In this document: piece by piece, positions 43,189 to 50,237 of the stretch
Numbering within the stretch: the stretch's first letter is position 1
How the letters are laid out: every line of letters starts with the position of its first letter
Origin: Caldifarciminota bacterium
Lineage (GTDB): Bacteria; Hydrothermota; Tepidihabitantia; SM23-42
Assembly (NCBI GenBank): GCA_020349965.1
Contig: CP070705.1
Location: 890,782 to 948,178, forward strand
Length of the DNA stretch: 57,397 bases
Direction of reading: 5' to 3'
Program-made: the position numbers and the translations under genes
The notes under the pieces: generated by a model
The model's database searches: none
The model's input: only the letters and a program-made list of their open reading frames with translations
What the model was told of the DNA's origin: nothing

Positions 43189-43825
43189 CGCACACCTTCA
43201 CGCAGACTCCGCAGATATATTGACCGATGCCCCGGACCTTCGAAAACTCGCGGAGCTTGTCCAGACATTTTGCGAGGTCAATGCCGTCTTCTTCTATCGC
43301 CCTCGCCGGACATGCGGCCACGCACTTCATACAATTACCGCATGAAGTAACCGCTTTAGCAGACACGGGAAATTCCATATCTGTAAAAACCGATGCATAC
43401 CTGACCTGGGCGCCTAATCGAGGATGTATGACGAGTCCGCTCCGGCCGATGTGACCTAAACCGGCCGCGACAGCGAGTGCCTTGTGCGAGACGTGCCCCT
43501 TTTGTTTCTCCCAATCAACGGTCTGTGAAGCCGGAAGCGCCAAGGCTCGACTGCCCAGTTCTTCAATGAAGCGGGAAAGGCGAAAACCGGTCTGGTCGAG
43601 CATCCAGTTGACCGTTTTATAATGGTTCTTGTAAAGCAGTGTCGGCCGATCCATTATTGTGTTGAGTACTGACTTCGAAAGCGAAAAGCCAAAGACGATC
43701 GCTCGGGGAAACGTTTCATCGATCTCTGCAATCTGCAACGTGCTCGGGATTTCGCAAAAACCGACGATGCCAGTTCCATGATGTTTCAAGAAATCGACAA
43801 ATTGAGTACGGTTGTCAGGTGTCAC
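43175..43825 (-). CDS. QueG-like iron-sulfur protein (short form)
   Basis: 216 aa, much shorter than E. coli QueG (about 380 aa). 'ALAVAAGLGHIGRSGLVIHPRLGAQVRYASVF' region matches the QueG cobalamin/substrate-domain pattern; C-terminal ferredoxin-like clusters 'CGNCMKCVAACPARAI' and 'YICGVCVKVC'. QueG reduces epoxyqueuosine to queuosine in tRNA. The protein lacks QueG's C-terminal HEAT repeat. The queuosine neighbours (queD, queC) support the assignment, but the many QueG-like 4Fe-4S proteins leave room for another reductase role. GTG start, 25 nt after scpB. Confidence 0.75.
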   Translation of the reverse strand: MTPDNRTQFVDFLKHHGTGIVGFCEIPSTLQIAEIDETFPRAIVFGFSLSKSVLNTIMDRPTLLYKNHYKTVNWMLDQTGFRLSRFIEELGSRALALPASQTVDWEKQKGHVSHKALAVAAGLGHIGRSGLVIHPRLGAQVRYASVFTDMEFPVSAKAVTSCGNCMKCVAACPARAIEEDGIDLAKCLDKLREFSKVRGIGQYICGVCVKVCDGRH

Positions 43826-43850
43826 AATTCACGCACATACTGCTGTGTGA

Positions 43851-44738
43851 CTACTGAGAATCAACATTTCTCTCTTCGGATTCCTCGATATCTTCCAACA
43901 GATCACCACCCCCAACAGAATCAGGGGTCCCGCCTGTCAACTTGTCATCGTGTTCAAACGTGTCTGTCTCTTCACTCTCTTCTTCATCATCGACACCTAG
44001 ATCTACGATTTCATCTCCAGTCTGCTCCGTTACCGTTCCGGCCGCTGAATCCCCTTCCTCTGCCATGATGTCACCGCGCCTTAAGCCGCTCTCGCTTTCC
44101 TGCCCTTCTGCTTGCGCTATTTCAGAGGCCGGGAAACTGCCACTGACATGGTCACCAAAATCTTCCTCTTTTGGGAGTTCACCTATATCCTTAATACCAA
44201 AGTACCTCAAGAATTCCTTAGTCGTCCCATACTTTATTGGCCTGCCCGGAGATGGCAACCTTCCGCATGTCTTGATGAGGTTCTTCATGAGTAAGGTATC
44301 AAGGACCGAGGTTGTATCGACTCCCCTAATCTTTTCGATATCAGCTCTGATTATTGGCTGATGGTATGCCACGATCGCCAGCGTTTCCAGCGCAGCCTTT
44401 GACAACTTCTCCTTTTTCTTATGCAGGGCTCCAACCCATTGAGCAAATCTCGGAAGCGTATAGATCTGAAACCCTCCGGCGATCTCCTTGATTTCAAACG
44501 CCCGCGAAGCGGCCCGGTACTCCTGGTTCAGCTCCTCAATGATCGCTCTGACAACCCCCTCAGGCACATTCGCAATCTGGGCTATGCCCCTCACGGGAAG
44601 CGGTTCTGTCGTGGCAATGACCAGGGCCTCAACGATCGCCTTGGTATTGCCCCCCTCTCGCGCGACAACCTGGGATTGTGCCTCCTGTTCAGAATCTGGC
44701 TTTTCTTCCTGAATGCTCTCTTCTCTGTGCTGCTCCAT
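43851..44738 (-). CDS. scpB: Segregation and condensation protein B
   Basis: 295 aa. Two winged-helix domains with 'AIVEALVIATTEPLPVRGIAQ', 'FEIKEIAGGFQIYTLPRFAQWV', 'LSKAALETLAIVAYHQPIIRADIEKIRGVD' region and 'GRPIKYGTTKEFLRYFGI', all ScpB features. The last about 100 residues form a highly acidic low-complexity tail, longer than in typical ScpB (about 190 aa total). ScpB is a kleisin-binding subunit of the SMC condensin. scpA is not adjacent. The ATG has TATAAT 5 nt upstream (leaderless). Confidence 0.93.
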   Translation of the reverse strand: MEQHREESIQEEKPDSEQEAQSQVVAREGGNTKAIVEALVIATTEPLPVRGIAQIANVPEGVVRAIIEELNQEYRAASRAFEIKEIAGGFQIYTLPRFAQWVGALHKKKEKLSKAALETLAIVAYHQPIIRADIEKIRGVDTTSVLDTLLMKNLIKTCGRLPSPGRPIKYGTTKEFLRYFGIKDIGELPKEEDFGDHVSGSFPASEIAQAEGQESESGLRRGDIMAEEGDSAAGTVTEQTGDEIVDLGVDDEEESEETDTFEHDDKLTGGTPDSVGGGDLLEDIEESEERNVDSQ

Positions 44739-44743
44739 TGTCA

Positions 44744-44771
44744 ATTATACTGATATTCGGTCCATTGTAAA
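44744..44771 (-). promoter_or_regulatory. Promoter of the scpB-queuosine run (leaderless)
   Basis: On the minus strand TTTACA, 16-nt spacer, TATAAT, 5 nt, ATG. Confidence 0.78.
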
Positions 44772-44820
44772 GCCACCGGACGCCCATTACTAATGCCTTT
44801 GCCAAGAGCGTTAAAGTGCG

Positions 44821-44848
44821 TTGACATTGTGTCCATAATAAGTATAAT
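44821..44848 (+). promoter_or_regulatory. Promoter of tRNA-Glu
   Basis: TTGACA, 16-nt spacer, TATAAT, with 7 nt to the first base of the tRNA, so transcription would start within 1-2 nt of the mature 5' end. Confidence 0.87.
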
Positions 44849-44855
44849 TACGCAT

Positions 44856-44931
44856 GGCGCCATCGTCTAGTCCGGCCTAGGACGTCGCCCTCTCAAGGCG
44901 AAGATCACGGGTTCAAATCCCGTTGGCGCTA
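44856..44931 (+). tRNA. tRNA-Glu (anticodon CTC)
   Basis: Cloverleaf with acceptor GGCGCCA/TGGCGCT, D arm GTCT/GGAC, anticodon stem TCGCC/GGCGA with loop CTCTCAA (anticodon CTC) and T arm ACGGG-TTCAAAT-CCCGT. The outermost acceptor pair is a G-T wobble. Discriminator A. CCA not encoded. Confidence 0.95.
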
Positions 44932-44954
44932 TATTAATATATTCTATCTTGTGC

Positions 44955-44982
44955 TTGACAGTTTTTGACTTTTAAGTATAAT
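44955..44982 (+). promoter_or_regulatory. Promoter of the bactofilin gene
   Basis: TTGACA, 16-nt spacer, TATAAT, then a leader of about 27 nt containing AAGGAGG. Confidence 0.87.
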
Positions 44983-45015
44983 AAATTTACACTCGGTGTG
45001 GGTTAAGGAGGATTG

Positions 45016-45363
45016 ATGAACAAAGAGGACAAGATCGACAGCGTAATCGGCAAAAGCACATCGATCGACGGCGATATCAAAGTCAGTGGCTCGATCAAGG
45101 TCGACGGCAAAATTGAAGGCAATATCCACAGTAAAGAAAGCGCCCTCATTGGTAAGGATTCTGCGGTCAAAGGTAATATCAGCTGTCGCTCTGCGGTTGT
45201 CGGCGGCAAGATACAGGGTAATATCAATGCCCAAGAGGTAATAGAGTTCCAGAGCGGGGCACAGATGTACGGCGATATCATCTGTAAGGGACTCATCGTT
45301 GAAAAAGGTGTCTTCTTTGACGGCAACTGCCGCATGTCCCAGGAAACAAAGGAAAAGCAGTAG
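45016..45363 (+). CDS. Bactofilin
   Basis: 115 aa. Central bactofilin domain of short beta-helical repeats: 'GDIKVSGSIKVDGKIEGNI', 'SALIGKDSAVKGNISC', 'AVVGGKIQGNINAQE', 'VIEFQSGAQMYGDIICKG'. Bactofilins polymerise into cytoskeletal filaments tied to the membrane and cell-wall enzymes. The ATG follows AAGGAGG; a TTG one codon earlier is too close to it. Followed directly, without a gap, by the metallo-hydrolase gene. Confidence 0.94.
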   Translation: MNKEDKIDSVIGKSTSIDGDIKVSGSIKVDGKIEGNIHSKESALIGKDSAVKGNISCRSAVVGGKIQGNINAQEVIEFQSGAQMYGDIICKGLIVEKGVFFDGNCRMSQETKEKQ

Positions 45364-46182
45364 ATGGTTCTGACATTATACGGGACCCGAGGTTCGATTG
45401 CGGTTTCCAATAAACATACCAAGAAGCACGGCGGCAATACGACCTGCATATCTGTCGAGGCGGAGTCCGGAGACACTATAATCGTAGATGCCGGAACCGG
45501 TATCCGAGACTTAGGCGTCGAACTGCTCGATAAAGGAAAACGCAAACTGAATCTCCTGTTCACCCACTATCACTGGGATCATATCCAGGGTTTCCCGTTT
45601 TTCACACCCATCTTCCAGAAGGCGACAGAACTGACGATCCTCGGTCCTAGTGAAGAAGTATCTGCCGAAAAAGCATTGTCTTATCAAATGACCAGACCAT
45701 ATTTCCCCACAGATTTTACCAGCCTCCCCTCGAAAATCACGGTCAAGCCGCTGAAGAAATCTATCACAATCGGGTCCATTGAAATCGACACCATTGTCAA
45801 CAACCACCCCAATCACACTCGCGGCCTGAAATTTACCGAAGGAAAGAAGAGTTTTGTCTTCCTGACCGACAACGAGTTGTTTGCCCAGGACGGTAAGACA
45901 CCTTATGAAGAATTCGTGAAGTTCATAACCGGTTCGGATTTTTTCATTCATGACGCCCAATATACTGAAGAAATATACAAGAAGAGGCTAGGTTGGGGCC
46001 ATTCAACATACGGGCAGGTCGCTAAACTCGCCAGCGATGCCGGAGTCAAAAACTTCATGGTCACCCACCATGACCACTCCAGCACTGATAAATTCATTGA
46101 GAAAAACATTAAAAACCTCAAAAAGAAATATCCAAAATACAAGATCGAAGCCGCCGCAGACGGCAAAACCCGCAAATTTTAG
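45364..46182 (+). CDS. Metallo-beta-lactamase-fold hydrolase
   Basis: 272 aa. 'LTLYGTRGSIAVSNKHTKKHGGNTTC' region at the N-terminus and zinc motif 'FTHYHWDHIQGFPFF' (HxHxDH), later 'VNNHPNHTRGLKF', 'FLTDNE' and 'VTHHDHSSTDK'. Resembles the phosphodiesterase/RNase Z-like branch that hydrolyses phosphodiester or cyclic-nucleotide bonds; substrate unknown. Starts at the base after the bactofilin stop codon, so the two are co-translated. Confidence 0.9.
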   Translation: MVLTLYGTRGSIAVSNKHTKKHGGNTTCISVEAESGDTIIVDAGTGIRDLGVELLDKGKRKLNLLFTHYHWDHIQGFPFFTPIFQKATELTILGPSEEVSAEKALSYQMTRPYFPTDFTSLPSKITVKPLKKSITIGSIEIDTIVNNHPNHTRGLKFTEGKKSFVFLTDNELFAQDGKTPYEEFVKFITGSDFFIHDAQYTEEIYKKRLGWGHSTYGQVAKLASDAGVKNFMVTHHDHSSTDKFIEKNIKNLKKKYPKYKIEAAADGKTRKF

Positions 46183-46221
46183 TAGTTCACGAATTGCCCG
46201 TACCACACAACATATAAAGAA

Positions 46222-46989
46222 ATGAAACCGAAAGTAATGATTATTCGAGCAGCCGGTACGAATTGCGATATCGAAACACAGCATGCATTTGAACTTGCCG
46301 GTGCCAATGTAGAAAGGACCTATATCGATGATGTCCAACAGATAAATCTGCTCGACTACCAGATTATCGCACTGCCAGGTGGTTTTACTTACGGCGACGA
46401 CATTGCCGCCGGTAAAATCCACGCGAATGAGATAAAACACAGATACCGTGACAAGTTCATGAAATTCATCGAAAAGGAAAATCTCATTATAGGCATCTGT
46501 AATGGGTTCCAGGTTCTTGTGAAGTGTGGTATATTGCCGGGTATCGATGGTTATTTCGAGGAGCAAAAAGTGAGTCTCGTCGCCAATGATTCAGAGCGCT
46601 TTGAAGACCGCTGGATATACCTCAGAGTGCAGGGCGAACGATCGGTATTTACCGGGAATTCAAAGGATATCATCATTTTGCCAGTTGCCCATTCCGAAGG
46701 CAAATTCGTCGCTAAAGATGACACGGTACTCGAAAAAGTTAAGGGATTGACCGTCTTCACCTATGTGAATGAGAGAGGAGAGGAGGCTCAATACCCGCTA
46801 AATCCGAACGGCTCTACCCTGGGCATCGCCGGCATTGCCGACTCCACGGGACGAATTCTCGGCCTCATGCCTCACCCGGAGCGACACGTATCCTACATCC
46901 AGCATCCGACTCGCCGCAACCAGGGAGAGAACGGGGAGGGTGATGGTCTATTCATATTCAAGAATGCAGTCAATTATTTTAAATCCTAA
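46222..46989 (+). CDS. purQ: Phosphoribosylformylglycinamidine synthase subunit I (glutaminase)
   Basis: 255 aa class I glutamine amidotransferase. N-terminal 'RAAGTNCDIETQHAFELAGA', 'ALPGGFTYGDDIAAGK', nucleophile Cys93 in 'GICNGFQVLV', and the C-terminal His-x-Glu of 'MPHPERHV'. Supplies ammonia to PurL in the fourth step of purine synthesis. purS and purL are not adjacent. The 3' end reads TTTAAATCCTAAAATCG, where the stop codon coincides with a short match to the AT-rich repeat ends. Confidence 0.95.
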   Translation: MKPKVMIIRAAGTNCDIETQHAFELAGANVERTYIDDVQQINLLDYQIIALPGGFTYGDDIAAGKIHANEIKHRYRDKFMKFIEKENLIIGICNGFQVLVKCGILPGIDGYFEEQKVSLVANDSERFEDRWIYLRVQGERSVFTGNSKDIIILPVAHSEGKFVAKDDTVLEKVKGLTVFTYVNERGEEAQYPLNPNGSTLGIAGIADSTGRILGLMPHPERHVSYIQHPTRRNQGENGEGDGLFIFKNAVNYFKS

Positions 46990-47058
46990 AATCGAAATTC
47001 GGATGTTCAATACATTACCATCTATTTGGGTCACTTTTCTCAAGAATCGAGAGAAACC

Positions 47059-47370
47059 ATGAAAGAGTATATTGAGCTTCATCCAATCTTGCAATTCACC
47101 CACGCAAAGAAGGTGAGATTCATGTTCGAGGAAGAAGAACTCGAGGGCTATGAGAATGAACCGATCGCTGCTGCACTTCATGCCGCAGGAGTAAGGGTTC
47201 TCTCGTATTCAGAAAAACACAAGCGGCCGCGTGGATTCTTTTGCGCAGTCGGCAAGTGTTCATCATGTCTCATGGAAGTGGACGGACGTCAGAACGTGAT
47301 GGTCTGCATGGAACCCCTGCGTGCCGGGATGAAAGTGCGCCGCCAAAAAGGAAGACATCAGAGCAAATGA
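47059..47370 (+). CDS. HcnA-like [2Fe-2S] subunit of an amine/amino-acid oxidoreductase
   Basis: 103 aa from the ATG at 47059. The 2Fe-2S motif 'GFFCAVGKCSSCLMEVDG' with a fourth Cys in 'VMVCMEPLRAGM' matches the small ferredoxin-like subunit of hydrogen-cyanide synthase, opine oxidase and sarcosine-oxidase-type enzymes. GAGAGAAA precedes the start. The gene overlaps the FAD subunit gene by 4 nt. Which substrate the enzyme oxidises is not decided by sequence. Confidence 0.83.
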   Translation: MKEYIELHPILQFTHAKKVRFMFEEEELEGYENEPIAAALHAAGVRVLSYSEKHKRPRGFFCAVGKCSSCLMEVDGRQNVMVCMEPLRAGMKVRRQKGRHQSK

Positions 47371-48470
47371 CAGAAAACAAATACCAGATTGCAGAGAAGA
47401 CCGTCGACATCTGCGTGGTCGGCGGAGGACCGGCCGGTTTGCAGGCGGCGATCGTTGCCAAAGAACTCGGCTGTAATGTGCTCATTATCGATGATAATCC
47501 CATCCTAGGCGGGCAATTAATCAAGCAAACGCATAAATTCTTTGGTTCGAAGCTACACTATTGCGGGGTGCGTGGCATAGACATTGCAACGATCCTCAGC
47601 AACCGGGTTCAAGGTTTGGGAATTGAAGTGATTAACGACGCCACGGTTGTTGGGTACTATGACCACGATACGCTCGGTATCTTAAGGCATGACAACTTAT
47701 TCTCTCTTAAGGCCAAACGTTATATTTTCGCGACCGGAGCAAGTGAGAATATGCTCGCCTTTGACAACGCTGATCTGCCGGGCGTGTACGGCGCGGGTGC
47801 GGTCCAGACAATGATGAATGTATTCGGCGTTGTCCCGGGCAAGCGCGCTCTGGTCATTGGCTCTGGCAACATAGGCTTGATCGTCCCCTATCAGCTGCTC
47901 CAGGCAGGAGTGGAGGTTGCGGCCATTGTCGAGATAATGGCTAAGTTCGGCGGATACTACGTTCACGCCGCAAAAATAAAGAGAGCAGGCGTTCCTATTT
48001 ATCTCAAACACACGGTGATTGAAGCAAAAGGTAGGGACCGGGTTGAAGCCGCAGTGATATCAGAGGTCGGCGATGACTATACATGCTTGCTCGGAACCGA
48101 GAAAGCGATCGAGTGCGACATGATACTCATCGCAATAGGTCTGTCACCGCTCTGCGATCTCCTGTATCACGCGGGCTGTAGGATCGAATACATACCGGAC
48201 CTGGGTGGCCATGTGCCATACCATGATACGAACATGCTGACCTCAAAACCGAATATCTTTGTCTGCGGTGACCTCGCGTGCATCGAAGAAGCATCGACCG
48301 CAATGCTCGAAGGCAGGATCGCCGGAGCCCGTGCCTATGAAAGCATATACGGAAAGAAAGGAGAAGCAGAAAGCATTGCTAAAGAGGCGGCAAGAGAGCT
48401 CGCCATTATTCGCACCTCACCGTTCGAAGAAAGAATCGTATACGGCAAGAAAACACTCGCGGCACGATAG
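47367..48470 (+). CDS. HcnB-like FAD-dependent oxidoreductase subunit
   Basis: 367 aa. Two dinucleotide motifs: 'VDICVVGGGPAGLQAAIVA' (FAD) and 'KRALVIGSGNIGLIVPYQLL' (second Rossmann). 'NPILGGQLIKQTHKFFGS' and 'NIFVCGDLACIEEASTAMLEG' are typical of the HcnB/opine-oxidase subunit A family. The true start is the ATG that overlaps the HcnA-like stop (ATGA); longer readings lie inside the preceding gene. The usual third (HcnC/DadA-like) subunit is absent, so the pair may act alone or with a distant partner. Confidence 0.88.
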   Translation: MTENKYQIAEKTVDICVVGGGPAGLQAAIVAKELGCNVLIIDDNPILGGQLIKQTHKFFGSKLHYCGVRGIDIATILSNRVQGLGIEVINDATVVGYYDHDTLGILRHDNLFSLKAKRYIFATGASENMLAFDNADLPGVYGAGAVQTMMNVFGVVPGKRALVIGSGNIGLIVPYQLLQAGVEVAAIVEIMAKFGGYYVHAAKIKRAGVPIYLKHTVIEAKGRDRVEAAVISEVGDDYTCLLGTEKAIECDMILIAIGLSPLCDLLYHAGCRIEYIPDLGGHVPYHDTNMLTSKPNIFVCGDLACIEEASTAMLEGRIAGARAYESIYGKKGEAESIAKEAARELAIIRTSPFEERIVYGKKTLAAR

Positions 48471-48494
48471 CCATTCGCCAGAACATCCTGCCCT

Positions 48495-48522
48495 TGACTT
48501 GCTACTGAATTTAATTAAGATA
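48495..48522 (+). promoter_or_regulatory. Probable promoter of recA
   Basis: TTGACT, 16-nt spacer, TAAGAT, with a leader of about 100 nt ending in GGAGGAAGGAGG. A small inverted repeat TCCGA ... TCGGA follows the -10. No LexA-type box recognised. Confidence 0.6.
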
Positions 48523-48628
48523 TTCCGAGGAAGATTCGGAGATAGATACCTGGATTGCAGAGATATGACAAACCCATCACTGTAATCTATTCTTTCATCG
48601 CCGTGATCGATCCGGAGGAAGGAGGAAT

Positions 48629-49663
48629 ATGGGGAAAGACGATAAAGAAAAAGTATTATCATTAGCCATAAGCCAGATCGAAAAACAGTTCGGTAAGGGT
48701 TCGGTTATGAGGCTCGGCGACAAAACGACGCGGGCGGATGTTGAGATCATTCCCACCGGTTCACTGGGACTGGATTTTGCCCTGGGAATAGGCGGTCTGC
48801 CAAGGGGCAGGGTGGTCGAAATCTACGGACCCGAAGCAAGCGGCAAAACCACCCTCGCGCTCGAAGCAATTGCACAGGCACAAAAACTTGGTGGTAATGC
48901 CATATTCGTCGATGCCGAACACGCCTTTGACCCAACCTACGCCGAAGCGCTTGGTATAAACCTCAGCGAATTGCTCATCTCGCAGCCCGATACCGGCGAA
49001 CAAGCACTGGAAATCGCTGAAATCCTCACACGATCGGGCGGCGTCGACATTGTGGTCATCGATTCGGTCGCTGCCCTCGTACCGAAGGCAGAGATCGCCG
49101 GAGAAATGGGTGAGATGCAGGTTGGTCTCATTGCGCGCCTCATGTCTCAGGCCCTGAGAAAGCTGACGGCAGTCATCAGTAAATCAAAGACCTGCGCTGT
49201 CTTCATAAACCAGATCCGGCACAAGATCGGCGTTATGTTCGGGTCTCCAGAAACCACGCCCGGAGGATTGGCTCTAAAATTCCATTCGTCAGTCCGAATC
49301 GATATCAGAAGAATTGCGTCGATAAAGAAAGGGGATACGGTAATCGGGAACCGCACAAAGGTCAAAGTCGTCAAGAATAAACTGGCACCCCCTTTCAGAA
49401 TCGCCGAATTTGACATCATCTATGGCGAAGGGATCTCGGAATACGGCGAATTAGTGGACATCGGCGCGCAACATAACATACTTCAAAAATCCGGAACATG
49501 GTACTCCTTTGGTGACGACAAGATCGGACAGGGCAGGGATGCCGCGATAGAATTCCTCAAAACCAATCAAGACATTGCCAAAAAGGTCGACCAGAAGATC
49601 CGCGAAGCGATGTTCGGTAAATCCAGTGAAGATAAGCAAGATCGAACCGCAAAAGAAAAATAA
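48629..49663 (+). CDS. recA: Recombinase RecA
   Basis: 344 aa. Walker A '[12 protein letters not shown]', '[12 protein letters not shown]', Walker B '[17 protein letters not shown]', '[24 protein letters not shown]' region (loop L2). ATP-dependent strand exchange and SOS coprotease. The start follows a strong AAGGAGG. First gene of recA-recX-alaS; recX starts inside its 3' end. Confidence 0.99.
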   Translation: MGKDDKEKVLSLAISQIEKQFGKGSVMRLGDKTTRADVEIIPTGSLGLDFALGIGGLPRGRVVEIYGPEASGKTTLALEAIAQAQKLGGNAIFVDAEHAFDPTYAEALGINLSELLISQPDTGEQALEIAEILTRSGGVDIVVIDSVAALVPKAEIAGEMGEMQVGLIARLMSQALRKLTAVISKSKTCAVFINQIRHKIGVMFGSPETTPGGLALKFHSSVRIDIRRIASIKKGDTVIGNRTKVKVVKNKLAPPFRIAEFDIIYGEGISEYGELVDIGAQHNILQKSGTWYSFGDDKIGQGRDAAIEFLKTNQDIAKKVDQKIREAMFGKSSEDKQDRTAKEK

Positions 49664-50237
49664 GAATCGTTCTTCAATTTTCGTCGATGGAAAGTTCGCC
49701 TTTGGCCTATCCAACGAGGTTTTAGTAAAATTCGACCTGCACGAAGGCGATGACCTCGATGACGAGACGGTACAGAACGTCTTGCTTGAAAGTGAAAAAC
49801 AAATGATACGCAACCGTGCATTCCGTCTTCTGCGCTACCGCAGCCGATCGACACAGGAATTGAAGACACGCCTCTTGAGAATCGGGTTCGATGATGAACT
49901 CGTTGCTGGTGTGATCGAAGAATTGATGCAGAACAATAGCCTTGACGATGAGAAATTTGCCCGATCTTTTGTGGCAGATTACACTAAATTGAGACCCAGA
50001 GGTAATGTTTATATCCGGCGAGAGTTGACGAAGAGGGGAATCGCCGGTGAGGTAATCGAGCATTTAATCACGAATCGTGATGAGAAAGTCGTTATCGAAG
50101 GTCTTGTGCAGAAGAAATTATCTGACCTGAACATCAAGAAGCCAAAGGATCGGGCAAGGGCCATACGTCGCCTGCTGACAAGAGGTTTCACTCCAAGCGT
50201 CGTATATGAGGTAATACGAGAACATGAAAAGTGCTGA
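49626..50237 (+). CDS. recX: Regulatory protein RecX
   Basis: About 203 aa. Three tandem helical repeats with '[20 protein letters not shown]', '[14 protein letters not shown]' and '[20 protein letters not shown]', as in RecX, an inhibitor of RecA filaments. The GTG at 49626 is preferred: it begins about 13 codons before the end of recA, a normal coupled arrangement; the longer frame to 49575 only adds residues overlapping recA. Overlaps alaS by 14 nt. Confidence 0.93.
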   Translation: MKISKIEPQKKNKNRSSIFVDGKFAFGLSNEVLVKFDLHEGDDLDDETVQNVLLESEKQMIRNRAFRLLRYRSRSTQELKTRLLRIGFDDELVAGVIEELMQNNSLDDEKFARSFVADYTKLRPRGNVYIRRELTKRGIAGEVIEHLITNRDEKVVIEGLVQKKLSDLNIKKPKDRARAIRRLLTRGFTPSVVYEVIREHEKC

